Origin: Cryptomeria japonica
Taxonomy: Eukaryota; Streptophyta; Pinopsida; Cupressales; Cupressaceae
Direction of reading: 5' to 3'
Assembly (NCBI RefSeq): GCF_030272615.1
Contig: NC_081407.1
Location: forward strand, 442,540,713 to 442,604,712
DNA length: 64,000 nucleotides
Numbering within the stretch: the first letter of the stretch is position 1; every line of letters starts with the position of its first letter. The position numbers and the translations under genes are program-made. The notes below the pieces were generated by a model, which saw only the letters and a program-made list of their open reading frames with translations, ran no database searches and was not told where the DNA came from. Below are positions 22,649-32,210 of this stretch, one piece after another.

Positions 22649-23320
22649 TCACTCATGTGAGTCAGTCTCTGAGTCACTTTCCAGCATCCGATTACTATAC
22701 CATACTGGGATGTCTTTGGAGTTAAATACTGCAGGTGTGATTGGTTGATGTACCTTTGTAGTGATCGGTGCTACAGGAAGGTTGATGGGGATAAAAGAAT
22801 ATGGTACAGGGAGTATCGGTAGTGTTGACTCAGTTGCTTCTGCTAGAACTACTGGTGCCATAGATGCTGCTATGGGTTTTGATATAGTTGCTGCTGCTAA
22901 TGGTACTATGGATGTAATGGTTGCTGCGGATGGGATTACTGGTTTGATTGGTGGGATGATTGGTATTGTAGACGGTTGTGTTGGAGTTTTGAGCCTCGGT
23001 GGGGCAGTTGTGATGGTGCTTGATGCTGCTTTGATAATGAAAGGTGTCCTTTTTGCAGTAGGCTGACATAATGGTTTGTTGGGTTTTCCTTTGAATTTGA
23101 GTTTAAGAAAAATCTCTTTTTCAAAGCCTAGGCATGTATTACCTTTGGGCTTTAATTCCGGCAATAGAGGTTCATGTCGTCCTTGTTTGCAATATCCTGA
23201 AGCACTCTGACCATCATACCCCATTCTTTGCATAATGAGGAGGCCTTTGCCATACTGATCCGTAGGAAGTCTAACTTGTGGTATATCAGTGGTGATGGGA
23301 TCTTTATAGATCCAGTCCAC
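22649..23320 (-). pseudogene. Element 1 G-patch domain plus Pro/Thr-rich linker
   Basis: YGKGLLIMQRMGYDGQSASG, followed by GRHEPLLPELKP and CLGFE, matches the G-patch pattern: spaced Gly residues, an aromatic at MGY and a terminal G(L)GF. G-patch domains bind nucleic acid or activate DEAH helicases, and they occur next to the protease in some retroviruses and plant gypsy elements. A low-complexity Pro/Thr/Ile/Ala linker of about 100 residues follows, longer than in element 2. A TAA separates it from the protease segment in the same frame. Confidence 0.75.
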
Positions 23321-23332
23321 TAAGTCCTCCTC

Positions 23333-24514
23333 TTAGGTTTCTTCTTCTTGACTCTTTCCAAGGATGAAAGGTGTCAAAGCACATGCTGGCGTGACTAGTG
23401 GTTGCTGGAGTACCTGTTGTGGTTTACCATGTGTTCTAGGAGAAGTGGGCATTTGTCCCACACAAAAGAGTTGACTCAAGTTGTATTCCCCAGGACCTTC
23501 CTCTGCTATTTTCATTTTAAGCTTTTCTTGCTTTGGTATAGTGGTGTTTGAACTGGCAAGAGAGGCGGGACTTATATATGATGTGGAAGAAATGGCTTTT
23601 CTATTATTAGGAACGGTAATCTCTGGTTGATGGCTGATATTATGGCAATATGCAAATGGATTTGCATAGCCCAGGATTGTGATCTCTACACTATTATGTG
23701 GGAACTTGATACATTGATGGTAGGTAGATGGAACGGCTTGCATGGCGTGTATCCAGGGTCTCCCTAACAATAGATTATATGGCAGAGGAAGGTCCAGAAC
23801 TTGACAGATGATGTGTTTTACCATAGGGCCCACTCGGATTGGGAGTACCACAGCTCCTTTGGATGAACGCTCTGCATCGTCATAGGCTTTGATTGTGATC
23901 TTCTTGCGAGGATCCACTGATTCTACTGCATATCCCAATGCTGTGACCAACTGTAGTGTACAAATATTTAGGTCTGCCCCATTATCGATCAAGACTCGCT
24001 TGATCCTATGCTGGTTAATAAATCCTTCGATGTGGAGTGAGGCGTTATGAGGTTGCTGGAAGGAAGAGTTGTCACTTTCGAAAAAAGTGAGACAAGGTGA
24101 TGACTTTAGACTTCCAACCATGGCTTGAAATTGGTCTGTATTCAGATTTGTAGGGACTGACGCCTCTTGGAGTGCTTGATCCAAGACAGTTTTATGAGAG
24201 GGCGATAGGCGCAATAGCTCTAAAATGGATATAAGCACAGGCGTTTTATCTAATTGTTCCACAAGATTGTATTGCTTTGGGATGGAGGTGGTGCCTTGTG
24301 GACCTGCCTTTATGGTGACCTTGCCACGACGTGTAACAACATTGCAATTTGAGTTGGGATTTTTGAAGGTTATTATTGCAACTTGTTCACTGGCATCATA
24401 CAGATGATTTACAGTGTAATTATATGCAGCCTGTGTATAATCAGTGGTATCAGTGTCTCGCCTGGAAGTGGAAGGACCCCTTTGATCTTGTGATGGAAGT
24501 GGATTTTTTAACAT
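23333..24514 (-). pseudogene. Element 1 protease region
   Basis: This is a retropepsin-like aspartic protease that would cut the gag-pol polyprotein. The active-site strand reads RVLIDNGADLNICTL; canonical enzymes have D-T/S-G-A, so the middle residue is Asn. Conserved downstream phrases are YDDAERSSKGAVVLPI, YNLLLGRPWIHAMQAVPS and YHQCIKFPH. The N-terminal part is a linker from gag. The equivalent in element 2 reads DGGAG. Whether Asn or Gly at this position is tolerated is unknown. The open frame spans 393 codons. Confidence 0.85.
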
Positions 24515-26037
24515 TAGATGATCATTATTTGTTGTTTTTGGGTCATGTCCTTCAATTTCAATTTCTCCTCGGTCAATAAGATCCTGAATAAGATCTTTTA
24601 ATCAGTGACAATTATTTGTCTTGTGTCCTCTTCCTTGATGGAATTCACAGTGTTCAGTATCTCTCCACCATGCCGGTTTGACATGAGGCTCATAGTTTGA
24701 TAGTTTAGGTAGAGTGACCAAATTTTGAGAAATGAGTTGGCGCAATACTATTTCAATGGGTTCCCCTAAGGGAGTGTATGTTCATTTCTATTTTTGCTGA
24801 CGAGGTCTTGGTTCATCATGAGATGTGATGTGACCTTGATTCAAAGGAACATTCATGTTGCTCTGAGGTGGAGGATTTGTCCTGCAAACCGAACCATAGG
24901 TTGTGCATTTTGGATAGTCCAGGCATCCACAACCCCATCATTGACGATATTCTTGTTTTTATTCCAGAAGTTTGGTTTATCGCTATTGAAGTGTGGGCGA
25001 GGACCATCTTTTGGTTCATTAAAGATTTTGATGAGTCCTTTCTTGATAAGTGCCCTTTCACATTTCAAACCCTTGGTGATCATATCATTAAAAGAGTCTG
25101 TGTCTTTGACATCCAGGTGAAATTCCATTTCTTCGTTTAAGTTGGAAATGAATATTTCCATTGGTTCTCGTTCAGGTAACTGAAGAGAACGTCTGCTAGA
25201 CATTTGGTGCCATCGTTGCAGGAATACTGAAAATAGTTCACCTGGTTTTTGTTTGGTGTTGCACAGATCAGCCATGGTGATGTCGCGTTCAATGTTATGA
25301 GAGTAATGAGCTAGAAACTTCTGGATGAGTTCCTCAAATGTTCTAATGCCACCTGGTAGTCAAGAAAACCATGATGTGGTTGTTCCTCCCAAGCTTTGGG
25401 GAAAAAGGCGCATTAGGTATGTGTCTTCATATGCCACTTCGAGACAAGCAGAATGAAATTCTCTAACATGATCACGGGGATCTCCCTTTCCTCTATATTT
25501 TTCAAATTTGGGTGTTTCAAATCCTCGTGGAAAGGGTGGCATATAAAGATTCCTATCAAAAGGATAGGGATAGATGTCATTGAGTGAGAATTGGTTAGTT
25601 TTGACACCACTATGAAGTTGTTGGGCGAGATTCTCGACTTGTTGCCACAACATCTCCATTTCATTTAGAGGAGGAGGTGGTGGGTTACCTCGAGGAATAT
25701 TATATCTGATGGGATCTCTTCCTCTATCCTCTTCATGGCGACTTTGTCGTTCTGATGCTTGTCTTAATTGGGCTAGATCAAAGTTAGAGGGGAGTTTTGC
25801 TCCTTCTTGAGCGAGCTTTAAAAAATGAGCATCCGCATTGCTCCTGAGTATTTCATCATAAAGTCTGTTAAAGAGAGGGTTATGCTGGGCCCTTTCTATT
25901 GTTGCAGGAGTGGGAGTACTTGGGTTTTCGTCATTTGCATTTCCTCCAAGTGCTTCTTGAAATTCATTGAGATTTTCCTCTTCTTCTTCTTCCATTTCTA
26001 TTTCTCGTTGCCTTGACTGTGATCGGGTTTGGGCCAT
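24515..26037 (-). pseudogene. Element 1 gag, broken
   Basis: The frame starts MAQTRSQSRQREIEM at 26037, followed by an acidic Glu run. The retrotransposon gag core follows (KFEKYRGKGDPRDHVREFHS, YLMRLFPQSL). A TGA at 25359-25357 interrupts it, then it continues in the same frame through MADLCNTKQKPGELFSVFLQ to about 24875. There a frame change and stops (near 24787-24800) occur. The zinc-knuckle region survives at about 24665-24600 as CEFHQGRGHKTNNC, a C-x2-H-x4-H-x4-C form typical of Tat gag. Confidence 0.85.
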
Positions 26038-26571
26038 TTTGTTTACAAGCTTTTGTTGAAGTTGTGTGAAAATGATGATGAGTTTTTGATGAAATGAGAG
26101 ATTGAAGGTTGGTGAATTGTGTTACATGTGGATCTCTAGCACTTTTAAGGTAGATGTAACCAAAATTCCTTCTTTAAATTGCTTGCTTGTTTTGATAAGA
26201 TTTGATGTGATAAGGTGTAGAGAAATCTGAGATGTGTTACAGATTGAACTACCTAGTAATGAGAGGATTCACTCATGAACTAGTTTTAACCTGCGTAGAT
26301 ATGTCTCTTAGGATGAGCTTATCCTAGATGTAGAAACAATCTAAAAAGTGATGTGATGCATTTGATTCAAGCAATGTCTAAAAGAGAACTTGGGACAAGA
26401 ACCTCTTAATGTTTTGAGAGTTGGAACGGATTGATGATGAAGTGATGATGTATGAATAAGATGATGGATGAAAATGTTTTCAACTTCAATAAAAGCTTTG
26501 TGTCACAAATGGGACAAACTCTATCTCTTCTCTTTCAGGTGTTGGTGGCAATTCTCGAGCTGTGTTGTAGG
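26038..26571 (-). other. Element 1 gag leader, gag-proximal part
   Basis: Non-coding leader between the gag start and the point where element 2 inserted. It continues on the far side at 42725. The target site GTAGG is at 26567-26571. No ORF or structure is recognised. Confidence 0.7.
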
Positions 26572-27353
26572 TGTATATGGTGAAAATAGATAACAACAAT
26601 AACAATATTGAAAGGCTAAATGAATTCAACCACCAAACCCTAGCCTAACAATGAACAAAGATCCACCATAACATATGAAGATAACCTAAGACAATGCAAA
26701 TAACTCAAAATCACAAAGATTATACCATCACATGTCCAATAGGGTTTTGATCTCCATTCTTCCTATCTCCATTGATCTTGCTTGATATATTTGCTCTAAG
26801 ATTTTTATATGCACAAGAGCTCAACAAAGAACGGAATGTGGTTGCAAGTAGGATCTTAGTGTAGCCAAGTTGTATGAAAGATCATTAGCATGTGTCATTA
26901 GGGTTTGACAATGAAGAAAGCATCTCCTTAAATAGAAGACACAATAAGAAATGGAGGGTTAAGATTGAGAGGTGTAAAAAGAGAGGTCGGCTAGGATTAG
27001 AGGGTAGGTATAAGAAATACCAAAATAATGAAAGGGGTAGGTAGTGTATGAATTAAGAGATGAATGACATGTGTCACGTGTAGAAAAAGATAATGAATTA
27101 ATTAAATAAATAAAGATTTATTTAATTAATAGAAGAAGTAGGACAATTAAATAAATAAAATATTTATTTAATTTAGGAAAGGGATAATTTAAATAAATAA
27201 ATGTATTTATTTAAATGAGAAATAAGGCTAGAAGAGGATAAATGAATTAATTAAATAAATAAAGATTTATTTAATTAATAGAAGAATTAGGCTTAGATAA
27301 TTAAATTAATAAAATATTTATTTAATTAGACATGACAATTTTGGGTGTCTACA
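26572..27353 (-). repeat. Element 2 3' LTR (left copy)
   Basis: It starts TGTATATGG and ends TGTCTACA on plus, so it has TG...CA ends. A TATA-like TATTTAAG lies on the element strand near 26930. The right part holds AT-rich TTAATTAAAT blocks, some duplicated within the LTR. It is almost identical to 41943-42724. Confidence 0.95.
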
Positions 27354-27399
27354 TTTTGCCCCTCTTTGAGACAATGCGGCTTGTCGCGTTGTTTCAAAG
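27354..27399 (-). promoter_or_regulatory. Polypurine tract plus adjacent hairpin, element 2
   Basis: AAAGAGGGGCAAAA (27367-27354 on the element strand) abuts the 3' LTR. Bases 27364-27399 form a 36-base hairpin with 15 consecutive pairs (two G-U) and a 6-base loop gcttgt. In comparison with element 1, one pair changes A-T to G-C and another A-T to G-U, so pairing is kept while the sequence changes. Confidence 0.78.
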
Positions 27400-27453
27400 A
27401 AGATAAGATAAACTGATACAGAGTTGCCCCAGAATGGGAATGATATGCCCCCT

Positions 27454-27500
27454 CGAGAGATTGGATGAAAATGTCTGAAAAAAATGCAGACAATCTCTCG
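27454..27500. other. Second conserved stem-loop (CGAGAGATTG), element 2
   Basis: CGAGAGATTG (27454-27463) pairs perfectly with CAATCTCTCG (27491-27500). Inside it a smaller stem, tgtctg with cagaca, is nested. The equivalent stem in element 1 is at 12156-12200. Confidence 0.55.
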
Positions 27501-27599
27501 ATAAGAAAGACCGGATAGAATGGATAGACCGGATAAAGTAACAAAGTCACGGGATGAGAAAGACGGACTCGGGAAAGGAAGACGAGGGCTAGGCTAGGC

Positions 27600-27606
27600 T
27601 ATAAGA
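27600..27606 (+). promoter_or_regulatory. Candidate TATA box for antisense PMD gene, element 2
   Basis: TATAAGA lies 98 bases before the ATG at 27698. It is conserved in position with TATAAAT in element 1. Confidence 0.5.
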
Positions 27607-27697
27607 TAGACCACGGGCAAAAGATATCCTCATTGTCATCCACACCCTTACAAGATCACAGTGCAGAGCGAGAAAAGAGCAGCAGCAATCAGTAGCG

Positions 27698-30476
27698 ATG
27701 GCTTTCATTCATAGATTCGATCGCGTTTGCCGATTCCAGCGACCAGCAGATGCAGGAGAGCCGGTAAGTACCCGAAAACCTCCTCGTACTTTCATGCATT
27801 TCAAGTTTTGTCATAAATGCATGTTTAGTAGCAATAACTGCGCTAGGAATAGGGTAGTTAAAATATGCAAAAACGCGCAACCGCGTCTGTGTCGGTGCCA
27901 GGCGCGTCTGTGTCGGACAGGCACTTCTGTGCCTGGAACCGCGTTTGTGCTGAATACGGATGCGTTTGTGAAATGTAGAAGCGTCTGTGCCCTGTAGGGG
28001 CGTTTGTGTCATGTAGGGACGTCTGTGTTCCCTGGTCGTGTTTGTGAATGGTATAGGCACGTTTGTGTTCAAAAAACGCGTCTGTGTTTCAGAAGTGCGT
28101 TTGTGTAGTCTAGAAGCGCGTTTGTGTGTCAAAATGCATAAGTTGAGTCTTTTAGGTCAAATTGGCAGTTCTGTGATGAACATACGCTGTCGATTGGATA
28201 AGCTGCTGAGAGGATACACTCAAGCAGGTCCTCTAGGAAGACTAGGATAGATCAAGGCACTTTGTGATGAACAGGGAGCACCAAGATAGGCAACACTTTG
28301 TGATGAACAGGGAGTGCGGATGTGAGTGACACTTTGTGATGAATAGGGAATGTCACACACGTAGTACTTTGTGATGAACAGGGAGCACTACTAGGATAGA
28401 TAGCAACACTTTGTGATGAACAGTGAGTGTCACTAGGATAGGTAAGCGTATGCATTTAGGTAGCAAGTAGCATTTTGTGATAAACAATGAATGCCACAAT
28501 AACTGACATGATTGATTGGTTGACTGCAGGAGTATTTGTCTATGTTGGAGTCACGGGAGAGATTCCCGTCGACTCAGAGGTTGCGACCAGAGTTGTTGAT
28601 TCAGGACATGATTTCTATTGAGGAGATGGGTCTCACACATGTGCTCTATGTGCCCGAGTTTCGGGCAAACATGGGGTTGCTGACTGCGTTGGCTGAGAGA
28701 TGGCACTCTGAGACGTGCACGTTTCATCTGCCGATGGGTGAGATGACAGTGACACTGGAGGATGTGTACAGGATTCTGCATATTCCGATTGATGGAGAGT
28801 TGATTCCATATGATCAAGATGGTGACAGAGAGGCACTGAGACGGGTATTCCAAGATCCCGGGTTGGAGATGCGAGCAGGTCACGTAGCCTGGGATACCAT
28901 GACCGCTACAGGTTTAGCGTTGCCGGCGGTTATTGGAGGAGCCATCAGTGGTTACTTGTGTCCGGACAGAGCCACACAAGGATTGGCAGTTGGCTGGGGA
29001 GGGGCATTGGAGACGCTGATGATAGAGCACACCAGATATGCATGGGGGCCATGTGTCCTGGCACATTTGTACTATGAGCTGCATCAGTTTGTGTACCACG
29101 GATCAGTGGGCTTGGGCTGCGGAGCGACTCTCCTTCAGGTGTGGGCATATGAGCACCTTCCCATCACACGACCGATCCACTTTAGAGGCAGAGGGCAGGG
29201 ACGGAGCTTCGTGCATTTGTACGACATGATCACATCCCAGCCTCGGATTGGTAGATTGGAGCATTGGAGGCGCGTCATAGATGACATAGACATGGTTATC
29301 TGGAGGCCATACCTAGGGTGCGAGGAGTGGGAGGACGACGCATTGGAGCTACCCTATGCATTCAGGAGCAGGTATCTGATTGGGTGGACGCCCTATATTC
29401 TGGAGAGGCAGCTTGTTGACAGGGTATGCAGACAGTTTGGGCGGATTCAGCGGATGCCACTAGGCTTGGGCATGTATGCCCGCATAGTCAGAGATCAGGT
29501 ACAGTTCGGGCCACTGCTATCATATGATCAGGCCGTGACACAGCTGGCGGAGATGATGCTGTTACCATGGGACATGTGGCCAGAGGTAGAGGATGCAGGG
29601 ATGGACGCAGAGTACTCTGCGTATTGGGCAGAGCATCCCTTTCCGAGATTGACAGATCCGGGAGAGCTGCTGGAGGGAGAGGTGGGAGGGGATGATGATG
29701 ATGATGATGGAGGAGATGGAGGCAGGGGTCGACGGAGGTGGAGGGGAGTGGTGGGGGAGAGGCGAGTAGCGCCTCGGAGGGAGGGAGGACAGGAGAGACC
29801 AGCCCAGGTGGTGAGGGGTCGGGGTGGATTGCCCCTACATGTACCAGCAACACAGGGTCCTAGACAGGGACCGAGATAGGTGCAGGGACAGGGACAGGTA
29901 CAGGCACAGGTACCTATTCAGGCACCGAGACAGGTGCAGGCAGAGGCACAGGGACAGGCACCTATAGAGGAGGAGCCACAGGCAGAGGCTGAGGGCGGAG
30001 ATCCTGAGGAGGATGAGCTGTTGAGGCTGCGAGAGATCTGCCAGGGCCAGGCAGATGAGATTGAGGATTTGGTGCGGGAGAGGGATCACCTCAGGATCAG
30101 GCTCAAGGACATAGAGCGGGAGAGGGATCAGGCTATCCAGAGATACACGGAGGCCGAGACAGCTCTGAGGGCAGGGAGGCGGGCAGCAGAGGATGCAGGG
30201 GCAGGCTACGCATATGTCTTGTGAGCCGGAGAGGAGATCGCCTACTGGAGGGATCTATACTATGCTGTCGTGCCAGTAGATCAGCGGGCGAGGAGCTTCC
30301 ATAGATCGTCGCGCACAGCGACGGCTACGGGAGGGAGTCGCAGGAGGCAGGCATCCAGCGGTGGGGTCATGGGCCCTCCACCACCACCAGAGAGACAGGG
30401 GGATCCTGGAGCGGGTCCATCTACAGCTCAGACTCCTTCGAGGCCAGGCGGCTCCGAGGGAGGGAGTTCATCATAG
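27698..30476 (+). CDS. Antisense plant mobile domain (PMD) protein of element 2
   Basis: Exon 1 (27698-27763, 22 codons) contains HRFDRVCRFQR. The intron is 27764-28529 (GTAAGT...CTGCAG). Exon 2 starts at 28530 in phase 0 (EYLSMLESRERFPSTQRLR) and is open to a TAG at 29877-29879. The product is 471 residues. PMD hallmarks are LAERWHSETCTFHL and GEMTVTLEDVYRILHIPI (about exon 2 codons 51-90), YAWGPCVLAHLYYELHQ, and LLQVWAYEHLPITRP. An acidic-Gly and Arg-rich tail follows. Past the TAG the same frame stays open: a Gln/Pro repeat, a coiled coil (ERDHLRIRLKDIERERDQA), a TGA at 30222-30224, then WRDLYYAVVPVDQ and SSGGVMGPPPPP to the TAG at 30474-30476. Element 1 has this tail too, so the native protein was probably longer. 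The start was chosen because exon 1 is conserved between elements. Confidence 0.85.
27875..28135 (+). repeat. GCGTCTGTG-type motif cluster in PMD intron, element 2
   Basis: About 12-13 copies of CG(T)(C/T)TGTG (gcgtctgtgtc, gcgtttgtg, acgtctgtg and similar) occur every 15-30 bases within the intron. Spacers are unrelated to each other. The same motif, inverted on this strand, occurs in two clusters in the gag-pol leader (40208-40366 and 41585-41835). Confidence 0.85.
28256..28500. repeat. Degenerate tandem repeat, CACTTTGTGATGAACAGGGA
   Basis: Six diverged units are spaced about 35-60 bases apart. The core is cactttgtgatgaacaggga, followed by gca or gtg. Most are flanked by GCAC/GTGC-like or CAC/GTG arms that make short inverted repeats. 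It lies in the 3' half of the PMD intron, ending just before the acceptor. It is not seen in element 1. Confidence 0.75.
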
Positions 30477-32210
30477 CCATAGAGGGCTCCCCATTGTATC
30501 AGTATATGTATCATTTTTGTATTGTAGACACCTGCGGGTGATTCTTTTGTAGCCATATGATTCTTTTGACATCATTGTATCATGACACATTTTGATTATA
30601 TATGAGATGATTCATTTTTTGCGGCAGCTATATGAATGTGTACCTTATGTGATGAGATGTTCTTATGTGATGCATGTTTTATGATATGGATGCTTATATG
30701 ATGCAATGCAATATATTTTTGTTCTTTTATGTTTTATATGGGATGCTAATGCAAATGTGAATGTATGTAATGCAAATGAATATGATAATGCAAATGATTA
30801 TTTACATAATGAAAATGTGAGATGTGCTAACATGTGTTGTATGCAGGATGTGATGCAATTGTGATATCTATATGTATGTATGAAATGCTTATATGTGGTG
30901 ATGCAGGTGTAACTATATGAAATGCAAATGTTTTGGTGTGTCATTATACTCAGTCATGTGATAGCGAGCTACGCGGACTCGAGAAGGATGATGGAAGTCA
31001 ATCAAGAAAGGGGGATGAAAGACAAAAGATATGAAAGTGAAAGAGCTTCTTGTGCGTTATCATCATTGAGCTTTATTATGGCAAAATAGGTTATGACAAT
31101 CGAGGCATATGTTCGGCCCAAAAAATCATTGTACCTGTTTGCATGGAGATAAGACAGTCACAAACAAGGAATGCCCCAGTTCGTACTAGACTCACAGCGT
31201 CCTCATATCCTTGGACAAGTCATAGCATTACTAAAAGACAATCCACAGACAGCAAAATGCAAATAGGTGACGATACCCCATCCTCACTTTTCTAGTCAAA
31301 GACATCCTGGAGATAGAATCTCTAGTCAAAGACATCCTGGAAAAGCTAAAAGACATGTCACCAAAAGATAAAATCAAAAGAAAACCAAGACTCGACACCA
31401 ACATCCACTTTAGTCCTCAAGTTTAGTGTCTCTTGTCACTTGTTTAAGTCTTATTCGATTGTGGTCACAATGTTCACTTTCACAAAAAGGATAGATAGCA
31501 CTGAACCATATGTTGTCTGAGTCTATTGAAAGATTTGATTTTGTTGAAGCTCATTGTTGCTGCTGTGTCTCATCTGAAACTGACTAAATCCATGAAACTG
31601 ATACTTTTATTGCGGAGAAGACGAAACTTTATTGCGGATCTTCGATGCAGATGCTGCTTTATTGCGGATTGTGCGCGGATAGACTTGAAGGAAACTGGAA
31701 GAAACTGTACTCCTTGAAACACGTGATGTTCTCAGTTCCACACCCATCACTAGACTTAGGATTTGTCGTAGTCACAGATAGGATCTGATTTATTATGGAT
31801 GGAAAGGGAGTGTAAAGGGAGATTTATGGATGGCTAACCAATCTTGGGTAGATCAATAACAAGCCATGATGGGAATGGGTAAATTTATTGTGAACGAATA
31901 GGTTGTGAGTGTGTGCAATGTGAAGGATGAAAGAGAATCCTGAAGGAGAGAGGAGCAAAGTCTCTACGCATGGCGCTGGTGACCTAGTTTTCACCATGGT
32001 ACTTGCCCAGGGCGCCACCAAAGTGGTTTTCACCGTTGGACAAAATTATTTCTCTTTACTTTTTTGGATTTTTCAATTTTTTTTGTTGTCACAAGGCGCC
32101 TGTTTGCCAGGTTTTCACCAAGTAACGATTTTTTTGTTTTATAAATTTTTTTTGTATTTTTTATTTTTTTTTATTTTTTTGTATTTTTTGAATTAGGATG
32201 CTCTGAAAAG
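30477..32210. other. Non-coding region between PMD gene and pol end, element 2
   Basis: The first 450 bases are low complexity with atg and tatg words, as in element 1. From 31000 to 32210 it is more complex, with a shared block: ataacaagccatg near 31857, and GGCGCCTGTTTGCCAGG with TTTTCACCA at 32095-32120. The run 32140-32195 is T-rich (ttttttatttttt) and may hold a transcript end. No gene is supported. Confidence 0.5.

Noticed and set aside
22761-23066. 101-codon Gly/Val/Ala-rich plus ORF
   Set aside because: It is the complement of the Pro/Thr-rich linker in element 1 pol.
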